Source: Gossypium raimondii | Taxonomy: Eukaryota > Streptophyta > Magnoliopsida > Malvales > Malvaceae | Direction of reading: 5' to 3' | NCBI RefSeq assembly: GCF_025698545.1 | Contig: NC_068567.1 | Span: 1,302,001-1,366,000, forward strand | DNA length: 64,000 bases | Part shown: positions 1 through 11,562 of the stretch, piece by piece | How the letters are laid out: each line of letters starts with the position of its first letter | How positions within the stretch are numbered: the first letter of the stretch is position 1 | Notes under the pieces: generated by a model | Database searches by the model: none | What the model saw: the letters and a program-made list of their open reading frames with translations, nothing else | What the model was told of the DNA's origin: nothing | Position numbers and translations under genes: made by a program

Positions 1-2116
1 GCATGGAAACTAACCTCCCTTTTCCAGCTACACCTATTCTTGATTTAATTTCATTGATATTTAAATCTAATTTCACGAACATAATCCTTGATTTAAATTT
101 CCAATTCCTTTATAATAAATTATGCTGTTCACCAAAATGGATTTTTTATTGTCTTCTTTAAATAAACTTATTGATCTTGTTAGTAAATGATTTATTCAAC
201 CAATGTTGTTCAATCTGACAGTTAGTTTAACCAGATTTTTCACCTTTGTTTTACTCAAAACAGACACAAACTAATCATGTGTGCCCCTTTTCATCAACAA
301 CATCCACCAATAAATGCTATCCGTTGTCTCACTTCAAACACCATAAAGGCCTTTTATCTTCATTTTTTTTGAAAACTGATCATTGGCCTTAATATTACAT
401 TAGCTAAAAAATGATGGGATCTAAATAAGACACAAAACTTGTATAGCTAATTGGTTCACCACCCCAAGCTTCTCATAGCCATGTTGTTCTCTTCGTCTTA
501 TCAACTACGGTTCTAGTAAGACTTCGCTAAATTTACTTTCATCTTCAAAAAAGATTCATTAAAATTCCTTTCAATTTTTCCATTCAAATTTCTTTTAAAT
601 CACATTCATCATCCATTTTCTTTAAATTCATTTATCGATTAGATTTCTAATCAGTTGGTTCATGGTTCTCAATTCAAAGAGTAGGTCATCGACTAATCAA
701 CGAGATAAGTCTTAACCTCACAGGTAACTTTTTATCAAAACCTAGTTTTGTACTTCCAACCATCAAAGTGATTACTAGGAATGAATGGCTTACACAAGCA
801 TAGTCATCGTGTAAGCCCAGGATATTTACGGAGCCCCCACTAATTCCTTTGCCACCACTTGGCTAATCTGCAAGCTGCTTTTACTGTGACCCATTATCAT
901 GGTTTCTACCTTTTACTCCTGTCTTCTTCCTATATCCATGTTTCATCAGTTTTCATTACCACCTTTTCAAACTTGCTATCCAATGCCTTTCAATATCTGG
1001 CCTTTCAAACATCAGCACTCCTTTAGCCTACACACATTCTGCTAGGCCTGTTCATATAGCCGTTTCAACTCCGCATTTTTCCAATTACATTTCCAAGATT
1101 TTTGAGGATCCGAACTTTTTAAGTCCACCTGAGTCTTCCAAAACTTGAGTGCCCTTTAAGAGCTTGTCTCTTTTGTATTTGTGCATAAAAAGGCAACCAA
1201 AACCTTGAGGCAAAGGCTTACAACCAAGCCTCGAAGGGTCGGATGCAAGAGCTTTGGTAGGAAGCCTGTCAAGGAAACGCGTGTTTTCCCCACAGTTTTG
1301 GCGTTTTTTCAAAACGATCGCCATCCACGTTATTCTTTCTTTCACCCCATTCTGGTGTAGCATTTGTAAGTGATGTTTGAACAATTGCAAATGGCTTGAA
1401 CGAAAGTGACTCATCATTCGTCCTTATCGATTTCTTACTTACTGTTTCTTCTCTACGTTTAAACTTCACAAAACTGGCACCTCGTTGTGTTTTAAAAGAA
1501 AATCCAAAACTTAAATCATCAATGAAAGGATGAAATACCTTTTTCGAGTGATTCCCTCATCGGCCACATACAGGCACCACGCTTTTAAGCTTCCAGTAAT
1601 TTGTAGGAAATGGCGTTTGTTCCCCATCCAAACTTCCAAAAGCTCCAGAGTGGGAAGTTCTCTCCAAACCCTCTTGGCCATTCGAGCCATTGATCAAGTT
1701 GGCATGCACCTTTGATCCAAAGCTTGGATCATCAAGAGGTTTGATTTGAGTCATTTGCCCGTGAACCTAACATTTATCATTTGATTATAAGGCTTGTCCA
1801 CTTGGATAAATTGGCATTGTTTGTCCTTGAACAAGAATAACCTTTCTCGGGGTTGAGCTATTGGAAGGTTTCAATTCACCAAAGCTTGAATTTTGGTGTC
1901 ATCCTTCTTCCCTTTATCCTTTCAACTGACCTTTCACTTACCTTGCCGTTTTAACAGAGGTTTTAACAAGAGGTTGTGACGGTGAACCACTTTGACATTT
2001 CATTTCTTAGAAAAAATTTGACGCACCTTCGTACTTTCAATTGACTTACCTTACTGCTGTGAGCCTTGCTACCCTTTCAAGTTCAACATCCCTAAACAGC
2101 GTTTGGATGCCGCTTT
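1..2116 (-). mobile_element. Disrupted Ty1/copia gag-pol remnant (left of the array)
   Basis: From about 1050 to 2000 the sequence follows, with many small gaps, the integrase-to-protease part of the intact-looking copies to the right. For example, 1140-1270 matches 8864-9010 and 1330-1480 matches 9110-9290. Weaker matches to the reverse-transcriptase part reach left to about 450. No domain remains open. At the right end, near the equivalent of position 5717, the remnant stops and joins the first LTR directly, so most of gag and the primer-binding site are missing. Positions 1-450 are AT-rich and not clearly assignable. The copy is far more gapped than the three to its right. It may be an older element, or a badly assembled extension of the same array. 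I infer that the array once continued, or still continues, beyond the left edge of the window. Confidence 0.6.
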
Positions 2117-2634
2117 TGTTGGAACAAAGAGACAATAACAGTCGTTTTGTATCTTGCTTGAATAGCAAGCCTCGAGCCTTGTTGAAGAAACAAACTCGAA
2201 GCAAAGCAGAAAATGAAACTAGCAAAGTGAATAACGAAAAGAGAGAAGAAGATTGAATGAAAAAATGAGTGATATTTTTCATTGACTCAAAACAAGGCAT
2301 TAAGTCATTACATATTTGGTCAACAAGTAAAACAAACAAGTAATCACCTAATCAACTACCTAACTCCACTAATTTGCATTGAAACTTACAAGATTAGCTT
2401 GTACAACTTGCATTCTTGACTTTTAGGTCAATCAATATCAAAACATTTACCTACTTAGTTCAACATGAACTAGATTACAAAACAATCAAAATGGAACCAA
2501 AAGCAGCAAGTGGATTGGCGACTTCAAACTTGATTCTTTGCACACAATGGCACCAACGCTTGTCGCTATTTCTTGAGCATCACCACCTTTGCATGTCGTG
2601 CATGGCCACCTTTGCATGGGAACTAAACTTAACA
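2117..2634 (-). repeat. Copia LTR 1 (left end of array)
   Basis: This is an LTR of 518 bp. Read on the + strand it starts TGTTGGAACAAAGAG and ends ACTAAACTTAACA; on the element strand it runs TGTTAAG...CCAACA, so it has the canonical TG..CA ends. It is nearly identical to the blocks at 6565, 11030 and 15470. The five bases to its left (GCTTT) do not match the five to the right of LTR 4 (CCCTT), so no target-site duplication spans the array. Confidence 0.9.
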
Positions 2635-2650
2635 CTCCTCCTTAGTTTCC
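2635..2650 (-). other. Polypurine tract of copy T1
   Basis: On the element strand GGAAACTAAGGAGGAG lies directly before the TGTTAAG start of the LTR. This is the expected position for the plus-strand primer. The same tract occurs at 7081-7096 and 11547-11562. Confidence 0.8.
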
Positions 2651-5600
2651 ATGCTAGTAACACCTAATTCCCTTTGAATTTAACAAATTTAGACACATTG
2701 AGTGCCTTTGTGAAGATATCGACAATTTGCACTACGAATCGCAATGAATCAGCTCGATTTCATGAGCTTGTTCCATCTCCCTTATAACATGCAACTTAAT
2801 ATTGAAGTGCTTGGTTCTACCATGAAAAATGGGATTTTTTGCAATTGCAACAGCAGATTTGTTGTCGCAATAAATCTCTGTTGCCTCTTTTGGTTATGGT
2901 TTAAATCACTAAGATTTTTCTAAGCCATATGGCTTGATTCACAGCGAGATCTGGCTGACAACATATTCAGCTTCTGTTGTTGATTGTGCCACCTGACTTT
3001 GTTTCTTAGAGCTCCAGCAAAACATGCCTGAGCCAAGACTAAATGCATATCCGGATGTGCTCCTCATGTCATCACTCGATCCGGCCGACCACTATCAACA
3101 TAGCCTATCGACTTCATGTTTTGACCCTTTTGAACAATACACCATGATCAATGGTGCCTTTGATGTATCTTAGCACTCTTTTAGTCGCTTGAAAGTCTTG
3201 ATCATTGCGACAATTCATGTATCTCGATAGCACACTAACAAAGAAACATGATATCGGGTCTTGTTGCGATCAAATACAACAGACTACCAATGAGACTCTT
3301 GTACATAGTCTCACAAATTGGTTCACCACTCCCTTGCCTCGAAAGCTTCACTCCAATGACCATTGGTGTGCTTGTTGGCTTGCGTTCTTCATAGAGAACT
3401 TATCCGGGATCTTCATAGTAAAAGAACTCGACTAAGAAAGATTCCCTTTTACATTTGCTTCACTTCCATTCCAAGAAAGTAGTTCATTTCGCCTAAATCG
3501 GACATTTCAAACATTTCCATCATTTTCTTTTGAAATCTGCGAGCATTCTTCTATCTCCTCCAGATTACGATAAATCATCAACATAGAGTGACAGGATAAG
3601 TGAGTTTCACTTGGTTCTTCTTCACATACGGTGTTGGTTCACTGGGACTTCTCTCAAATTCAAACCGAGCAAGTAAGAGTCAATTCGAGCATACCGGGCT
3701 CGAGGAGCTGTTTGAGCCATATAAAGCCTTTTTCATCAGACACCATGTGTTCTTTGTCGCTGATCACAAATCCTTGAAGGTCGCTTCGATGTAGATCTCT
3801 TCTTCCAGAAACCATTAAGAAATGCGGACTTAACATCAAGGCGATGAATGGTCCATCGATGTTGAGCGACCAAGGCAACTATCATTCTAAGCGTGTCAAG
3901 CACAGCTCTTGGTGCAAATGTCTCCGGTAGTCAGACCATACCTTTGGCTAAATCCTTTGACAACAAGCACGGCTTTTAGCTTGTTCAGACCGCCATCGCA
4001 TTCATTTTACTCGATAGACCCATTTTACTCCAATGGTCTTCTTTCCGGCGGGTTTATCAACTAGCTCCCATGTCCGGTTCTTCTCAATCATGTTGATTTC
4101 ATTGACCATAGCTAGTTTCCACCTTCATCGCCTCGACCTCTTCAAAGCGCTAGGTTACGCTATTGCAACTGTGCCCTTTCATAAATATCATCTAGGGCCT
4201 TGTGCCTCTCACAGCACATCATCAACATCCATTTCGGTCCTAGCTGCTCAAGTTGACTTGATTAGGCACTAGGTCTTCAAGCTGCTTCGGCTCATTTTCT
4301 CCCAATTCCAGTGAGGCTTTTCATCAAAGATGACATCTCGCCACACGGACTTTGTTTGTCAAGGGATCCGAACACAGTAGCCCTTCTTGGTAGGTTGTAG
4401 CCTACTAGAACACTGGTTGAGCCCTTTTAGAGAGCTTGTCTCTCTTCTCTGCTTGTATTTGTGCATAACAAAGGCAACCAAACACCTTCGATGTGCCAAA
4501 GAAGGCTTGAATCGAACCAAGCCTCGAAGGTGTCTCGGATGCAAGAGCTTTGGTAGGAAGCACATTTCAAGGTAAGCTGCAGTGTTCTTGCCTCGACCCA
4601 CATGGTTTTGGGCGTTTCTTTTCAAGCAGGAGACATCCGCCATATCCATCGAGCTTCTATTCTTTCTTTCAGCTACCCCATTCTGCTGAGGTGTGTAGAC
4701 ATTTGTGGTGATGTTTGATACCGGCGTCATTGCAAATGGCTTGAAAGCGGTGAAGTGTACTCGGTGCCATTATGCATCTTATCGATTTCACTTGCAACCT
4801 GTTTCTTTCTCTCTGAGAGTTTTAAACTTCACAAACACTTGAGCTACCTCGGACTTGTGTTTTAAGAAGAAAATCCAGCAAAACCTTGTAAGATCATCAA
4901 TGAAGAGGATGAAATACTGTTTTTCTTTGAGTGATTCGATCCTCATCAGGCCACATACATCGAGTGCACCATTGCAGTCTTTCGATAGCTCTCAAGTCAA
5001 TTTGTAGGAAATGGCGGTCTTGCTGTTTCCCCATCCGCAAACTTCACATACATCATCATGCTCCATTGGTGGTGAAGTTCTCTGCCAAACCCTCTTTGGC
5101 CATTCGAGCCATTGATCTGAAGTTGGCATGTCCAAGCCTTTGATGCCAAAGCTTGGAGTCATCAATGAGGTGTGTATCTTTGAGTTTGAGTCATTTGCCC
5201 AGTGAACCTCAAAGCATTTATCGGTCATTGTGGATTGTCATAAGGCTTGATCCACTTGGATCGATAATGTGGCATTGTTTGTCCTTGAACACAATGAATA
5301 ACCTTTCTCGGCGGTTGAGCTATCTTTGAGAAGGTTTCATCAATCTCGCACCAACAAGACATTTGGAATGATCTTGTTGCTCGTGGGAGTACATATCAAG
5401 ACTTCTCCTCTTCCTTGATCCTTATAAATCGACCATTTCCAACCTTGACCTTGGTTTTATAACTTCATCCAAGGTTTTAAACAAGGAGGCATCTGGTGAC
5501 ATGTGGTTAGTGCAACCACTGTCCAGCAACCAGCCTTTTGAGCATTTCTTCCGAACAGCTAAGCAGGAAACAGCAAAGACCTGTTCTTCTTGGTCACTCT

Positions 5601-6549
5601 TGTCCTCGGCTACTCGAGCTTCAACCTTTACTGCTGAAATTGATTACGCCTTGGCTTACTCCTGTTTTTACAGACCCTTTCAACATGGCCCTTCTTCTTG
5701 CAGTGTTGGCATACTGCATCTCGCCTAAACCAGCATCTGTCTTCTGGATGACCTGGCCTCTTGCAATGTCTGCAGGGCTGGTCATTACTCCTTGCAGATG
5801 TCGATCTTAGGCCTATTTTTCCAAGGCCTTTTGCCTCTTGCGACTTTGAAGCTCGAGGCTTCTCGGCCTTGGCATTGAATGCACCTTCTGGTGATCTTGA
5901 CTCTGCTAGCTCTCCTTTGTTCTGAGCATAGAAAGTGTTGATTAGCTCATCAAAGAGATGGTAGCAAGGTCTCTTGAGTCCTCTAAGGAGGATATCTTGG
6001 CCTCATATCTCTCGGACAAAGTGGAGAGGACCTTTTCCACAATTCTTGCCTCATCAAAGTGCTCACCAAGGAGCCTTATATCGTTAACCATTGCTATGAT
6101 TACATGCATCTTCGCTTCACTGTTTCTTCTTCCTTCATCTTTAGATTCTCAAATCCTTCTCAAATTTAATAGGCTGCTGTTGCCTTGTTCTCTCGGTGCC
6201 TTGAAACTCCTCCTTAAGCTTATCCCAGGCTGTTTTGGAGTCTCACAGCCATAATTCAGTGAAGATGACATCGATACACGATTACGGATCACGAGGACAT
6301 GGCTTTATGCCTTTTGGTCCTCTCATCAACATGTTGCCTTATCCGAGCTCTTGTGGGATTAGCCTCGGTGGTCTTGGCTCAAGATCTGTGTTAACAACTT
6401 CCCACGGATCAAAGGCTGCAGGTAAGTCTTCATCTTGACCCGACCATATGTGGAAGCCATCTCCATTGAAGGCTGGTGAAATTGCTGGTGAAAAACTTGA
6501 GGAAGACATTGACTTTCTTAGTTTAATACAACAGTCCACTAAGAATGAA

Positions 6550-6563
6550 GCTCTAGATACCAA
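6550..6563 (-). other. Primer-binding site of copy T1
   Basis: On the element strand TTGGTATCTAGAGC begins right after the LTR end CCAACA. It resembles the complement of the initiator methionine tRNA 3' end, the usual copia primer (TGGTATCAGAGC-type). Identical sites lie at 11015-11028 and 15455-15468. Confidence 0.75.
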
Positions 6564-6564
6564 T

Positions 6565-7080
6565 TGTTGGAACAAAGAGACAATAACAGTCGTTTTGTAT
6601 CTTGCTTGAATAGCAAGCCTCGAGCCTTGTTGAAGAAACAAACTGAAGCAAAAGCAGAAAATGAAACTAGCAAAGTGAATAATGAAAAGAGAGAAGAAGA
6701 TTGAATGAAAAAATGAGCTGATATTTTTCATTGACTCAAAACAAGGCATTAAGTCATTACATATTTGGTCAACAAGTAAAACAAACAAGTAATCACCTAA
6801 TCAACTACCTAACTCCACTAATTTGCATTGAAACTTACAAGATTAGCTTGTACAACTTGCATTCTTGACTTTTGGTCAATCAATATCAAAACATTTACCT
6901 ACTTAGTTCAACATGAACTAGATTACAAAACAATCAAAATGGAACCAAAAGCGCAAGTGGATTGGCGACTTCAAACTTGATTCTTTGCACACAATGGCAC
7001 CAACGCTGTCGCTATTTCTTGAGCATCACCACCTTTGCATGTCGTGCATGGCCACCTTTGCATGGGAACTAAACTTAACA
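6565..7080 (-). repeat. Copia LTR 2 (shared by T1 and T2)
   Basis: This is a 516-bp LTR with TG..CA ends. It serves both as the 5' LTR of T1 and the 3' LTR of T2. It reads AAACTGAAGC at 6640 where the other three LTRs read AAACTCGAAGC, and GCGCAAG where LTR 1 reads GCAGCAAG. These are examples of the CHG/CG discordance described in the findings. Confidence 0.9.
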
Positions 7081-7096
7081 CTCCTCCTTAGTTTCC
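7081..7096 (-). other. Polypurine tract of copy T2
   Basis: The purine-rich tract GGAAACTAAGGAGGAG on the element strand abuts LTR 2, as in the other two copies. Confidence 0.8.
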
Positions 7097-10000
7097 ATGC
7101 TAGTAACACCTAATTCCTTTTGAATTTAACAAATTTAGACACATTGAGTGCCTTTGTGAAGATATCAGCAATTTGCACTTCTGAACTGCAATGAATCAGC
7201 TCGATTTCATGAGCTTGTTCCATCTCCCTTATAACATGCAACTTAATATTGAAGTGCTTGGTTCTACCATGAAAAATGGGATTTTTGCAATTGCAGCAAT
7301 GATTTGTTGTCATAATAAATCTCATTGCCTCTTTTGGTTATGGTTTAAATCACCAAGATTTTTCTAAGCCATATGGCTTGATTCACGGCGAGATCAAGAC
7401 AACATATTAAACCTGCTTTGTTGATTGTGCCACGACTTTGTTTCTTAGAGCTCAAGCAAAACATGCCCGAGCCAAGACTAAATGCATATCCGGATGTGCT
7501 CCTCATGTCATCACTCGATCCGGCCAGATCACTATCAACATAGCCTATCGACTTCATGTTTTCATACTTTTGAACAATACACCATGATCAATGGTGCCTT
7601 TGATGTATCTTAGCACTCTTTTAGTCGCTTGAAAGTGCTTGATCATTGCGACAATTCATGTATCTCGATAGCACACTAACAACAAACATGATATCGGGTC
7701 TTGTTGCGATCAAATACAACAGACTACCAATGAGACTCTTGTACATAGTCTCACAAATTGGTTCACCACTCCCTTGCCTCAAAGCTTCACTCCAATGACC
7801 ATTGGTGTGCTTGTTGGCTTGCGTTCTTCATAGAGAACTTATCCGGGATCTTCATAGTAAAAGAACTCGACTAAGAAAGATTCCCTTTACATTTGCTTCA
7901 CTTCCATTCCAAGAAAGTAGTTCATTACGCCTAAATCGACATTTCAAACATTTCCATCATTTTTCTTTTGAAATCTGAGCATTCTTCTATCTCCTCCAGT
8001 TACGATAAATCATCAACATAGAGTGACAGGATAAGTGAGTTTCACTTGGTTCTTCTTCACATACGGTGTTGGTTCATGGGACTTCTCTCAAATTCCAAAC
8101 TGAGCAAGTAAGAGTCAATTCGAGCATACCAGGCTCGAGGAGCCTGTTTCAGGCCATATAAAGCCTTTTTCAGTCTGTACACCATGTGTTCTTTGTCAGT
8201 GATCACAAATCCTTGAGGCTGCTCGATGTAGATCTCTTCTTCCAGGAAACCATTAAGAAATGCAGACTTAACATCAAGCTGATGAATGGTCCACTGATGT
8301 TGAGCAGCCAAGGCAACTATCATTCTAACTGTGTCAAGCACAGCCATGGTGCAAATGTCTCCGGTAGTCCGGACCATACCTTTGGCTAAATCCTTTGACA
8401 ACAAGCACGGCTTTTAGCTTGTTCGACCGCCATCGCATTACATTTTACTCGATAGACCCATTTTACTCCAATGGTCTTCTTTCCGCGCAGTTTATCAACT
8501 AGCTCCCATGTCCGGTTCTTCTCAATCATGTTGATTTCATTGACCATAGCTAGTTTCCACCTTCATACGCCTCGGCCTCTTCAAAGCTGCTAGGTTTCGC
8601 TATTGCAACTGTGCCCTTTCATAAATATCATCTAGGGGCCTTGTGCCTCTCACGAGCACATCATCAACATCCATTTGGTCCTAGCGCTCAAGTTCAAACT
8701 TGATTAGGCACTAGGTCTTCAAAGCGCTTCGCTCATTTTCTCCCAATTCCAGTGAGCTTTTTCATCAAAGATGACATCTCGCTCACACGGACTTTGTTTG
8801 TCAAGGGATCCGAACCACAGTAGCCCTTCTTGGACCGAAATAGTAGCCTACTAGAACACCTGGTTGAGCCCTTTTAGAGAGCTTGTCTCTCTTTGCTGCT
8901 GGTATTTGTGCATAACAAAGGCAACCAAACACCTTCAGATGTGCCAAAGAAGGCTTGAAACTGAACCAAGCCTCGAAAGGTGTCTCGGATGCAAGAGCTT
9001 TGGTAGGAAGCCTGTTCCGAAGGTAAACTGCAGTGTTTACTGCCTCAGCCCACATGGTTTTGGGCAGTTTCTTTTCAAACAGGAGACATCTGGCCATATC
9101 CATCAGGCTTCTATTCTTTCTTTCAGCTACCCCATTCTGCTGAGGTGTGTAGACATTTGTAAGCTGATGTTTGATACCAGCGTCATTGCAAATGGCTTGA
9201 AACTGAGCTGAAGTGTACTCGAGTGCCATTATGCATCTTATCGATTTGACTTGCAACTGTTTCTTTTCTACAAAGATTTTAAACTTCACAAACACTTGAG
9301 CTACCTCAGACTTGTGTTTTAAGAAGAAAATCCAGCAAAACCTTGTAAGATCATCAATGAAGAGGATGAAATACCTGTTTTTGCTGAGTGATTCAGTCCT
9401 CATCGAGCCACATACATCAGAGTGCACCAGTTGCAGTCTTTCAGTAGCTCTCCAAGCTGAATTTGTAGGAAATGGCAGTCTTGCCTGTTTCCCCATCTCG
9501 CAAACTTCACATACATCATCATGCTCCACTGAGCTGGTGAAGTTCTCTGCCAAACCCTCTTTGGCCATTCGAGCCATTGATCTGAAGTTGGCATGTCCAA
9601 GCCTTTGATGCCAAAGCTTGGAGTCATCAACAGAGGCTGTGTATGTTGAGTTTGAGTCATTTGCCCAGTGAACCTCAAAGCATTTATCAGTCATTGTGAG
9701 TGTCATAAGGCTTGATCCACTTGGATCAGTAATGTGGCATTGTTTGTCCTTGAACACAACAGAATAACCTTTCTCGAGCAGTTGAGCTATCTTTGAGAAG
9801 GTTTTCATCAATCTCGCACCAACAAAGACATTTGGAATGATCTTGTTGCTGTGGGAGTACATATCAAGACTTCTCCTCTTCCTTGATCCTTATAAATGAC
9901 CATTTCCAACCTTGACCTTGGTTTTATAACTTCATCCAAGGTTTTAAACAAGGAGGCATCTGGTGACATGTGGTTAGTGCAACCACTGTCCAGCAACCAG

Positions 10001-11014
10001 CCTTTTGAGCATTTCTTACGAATACTAAGCGAGAAACAGACAAAGAGACTGTTCTTCTTGGTCACTCTTGTCCTCACTACTCGAGCTTCAACCTTTGATC
10101 TGAAATTGATTCTGCCTTGGCTTACTCCTGTTTTTACAGACCCTTTCAACATGGCCCTTCTTCTTGCAGTGTTGGCATACTGCATCTCGCCTAAACCAGC
10201 ATCTGTCTTCTGGATGACCTGGCCTCTTGCAATGTCTGCAGGGTGGTCATTACTCCTTCGATGTCGATCTTAGGCTGTTTTTCCAAGGCCTTTTGCCTCT
10301 TGCGACTTTGAAGCTCGAGGCTTCTCTGGCCTTGGCATTGAATGCACCTTCCTGGTGATCTTCAGCTCTGCTAGCTCTCCTTTGTTCCTGAGCATAGAAA
10401 GTGTTGATTAGCTCAGTCAAAGAGATGGTAGCAAGGTCTCTTGAGTCCTCTAAGGAGGATATCTTGGCCTCATATCTCTCAGACAAAGTGGAGAGGACCT
10501 TTTCCACAATTCTTGCCTCATCAAAGTGCTCACCAAGGAGCCTTATACTGTTAACCACTGCTATGATTCTGTCTGCATACTGCTTCACTGTTTCTTCTTC
10601 CTTCATCTTTAGATTCTCGAAATCCCTTCTCAAATTTAATAGTGCGTTGTTGCCTTGTTCTCTCAGTGCCTTGAAACTCCTCCTTAAGCTTATCCCAGGC
10701 CTGTTTTGGAGTCTCACAGCCATAATTCAGTGAAGATGACATCGATACAGATTCGGATGCGAGACATGGCTTTATGCCTTTTGGTCCTCTCATCAAGATG
10801 TCGCCTTATCTCGAGCTCTTGTGGGATTAGCCTCGGTGGTCTTGGCTCAAGATCTGTGTTAACAACTTCCCACAGATCAAAGGCCTGCAGGTAAGTCTTC
10901 ATCTTGACCGACCATATGTGGAAGCCATCTCCATTGAAGACTGGTGGGTCTGGTGAAAAACTTGAGGAAGACATTCACTTTCTTAGTTTAATACAACAGT
11001 CCACTAAGAATGAA

Positions 11015-11028
11015 GCTCTAGATACCAA
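11015..11028 (-). other. Primer-binding site of copy T2
   Basis: TTGGTATCTAGAGC on the element strand lies immediately inside LTR 3. It is a Met-tRNA-type primer site. Confidence 0.75.
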
Positions 11029-11029
11029 T

Positions 11030-11546
11030 TGTTGGAACAAAGAGACAATAACAGTCGTTTTGTATCTTGCTTGAATAGCAAGCCTCGAGCCTTGTTGAAG
11101 AAACAAACTCGAAGCAAAAGCAGAAAATGAAACTAGCAAAGCGAATAATGTAAAAGAGAGAAGAAGATTGAATGAAAAAATGAGTGATATTTTTCATTGA
11201 CTCAAAACAAGGCATTAAGTCATTACATATTTGGTCAACAAGTAAAACAAACAAGTAATCACCTAATCAACTACCTAACTCCACTAATTTGCATTGAAAC
11301 TTACAAGATTAGCTTGTACAACTTGCATTCTTGACTTTTCATCAATCAATATCAAAACATTTACCTACTTAGTTCAACATGAACTAGATTACAAAACAAT
11401 CAAAATGGAACCAAAACAGCAAGTGGATTGGCGACTTCAAACTTGATTCTTTGCACACAATGGCACCACCGCTTCGCTATTTCTTCGAGCATCACCACCT
11501 TTGCATGTCGTGCATGGCCACCTTTGCATGGGAACTAAACTTAACA
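11030..11546 (-). repeat. Copia LTR 3 (shared by T2 and T3)
   Basis: This is a 517-bp LTR with TG..CA ends, the 5' LTR of T2 and the 3' LTR of T3. It differs from the other LTRs by a handful of one- to three-base changes, most at CAG/CTG sites. Confidence 0.9.
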
Positions 11547-11562
11547 CTCCTCCTTAGTTTCC
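11547..11562 (-). other. Polypurine tract of copy T3
   Basis: GGAAACTAAGGAGGAG on the element strand, next to LTR 3. Confidence 0.8.

Larger units (their letters stand above)
2635..6564 (-). mobile_element. Copia internal region, copy T1 (gag-pol, frames broken)
   Basis: This Ty1/copia interior lies between LTR 1 and LTR 2 and is transcribed right to left. The order on the element strand is gag (start ATG at 6509), zinc knuckle (about 5650-5800), aspartic protease (about 5460-5600), integrase (about 4330-5290), reverse transcriptase (about 3200-4100) and RNase H (about 2670-3190). Integrase before RT is the copia order. The VYTPQQNGVAERKN integrase motif is readable at 4359-4730. No frame longer than about 125 codons survives, and many breaks sit at CAG/CTG positions where copy T2 or T3 has the expected bases. 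The primer-binding site and polypurine tract are present. Whether it is truly dead cannot be judged from this sequence alone. Confidence 0.88.
7081..11029 (-). mobile_element. Copia internal region, copy T2 (best-preserved pol)
   Basis: This copia interior lies between LTR 2 and LTR 3. Gag starts at ATG 10974 (MSSSSFSPD...), with more gag at 10250-10723. The protease motif LLDSGCTNHM lies within 9808-10185. The longest open stretch, 8801-9862 (353 codons), holds the GAG-pre-integrase zinc segment (LWHQRLGHANF, then CEVC), the integrase core ([31 protein letters not shown]) and its C-terminal part. The second integrase acidic region reads IRCIMALEYTS where families of this type usually have a DNG(T)EY motif; a one-base loss and a CTG-to-CTCG change nearby explain the difference. 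RT is open at 8057-8404 ([30 protein letters not shown]). RNase H (7110-7620) is broken. Confidence 0.9.

Noticed and set aside
1-20. GCATGGAAACTAA at the window start resembles the reverse complement of the copia polypurine-tract region
   Set aside because: Only about 13 bases match, the rest does not follow, and the window edge prevents a test. Treated as chance.
1085-1417. Open frame of 110 codons in the left remnant
   Set aside because: It is a chance fusion of frames from a gapped copia integrase copy (NGVKER, LPTKALAS are recognisable). It is not an independent gene.
2041-2339. Open frames across LTR 1 on both strands, repeated at the other LTRs
   Set aside because: They lie inside the LTR, recur wherever the LTR recurs and show no protein family. 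They are products of LTR sequence.
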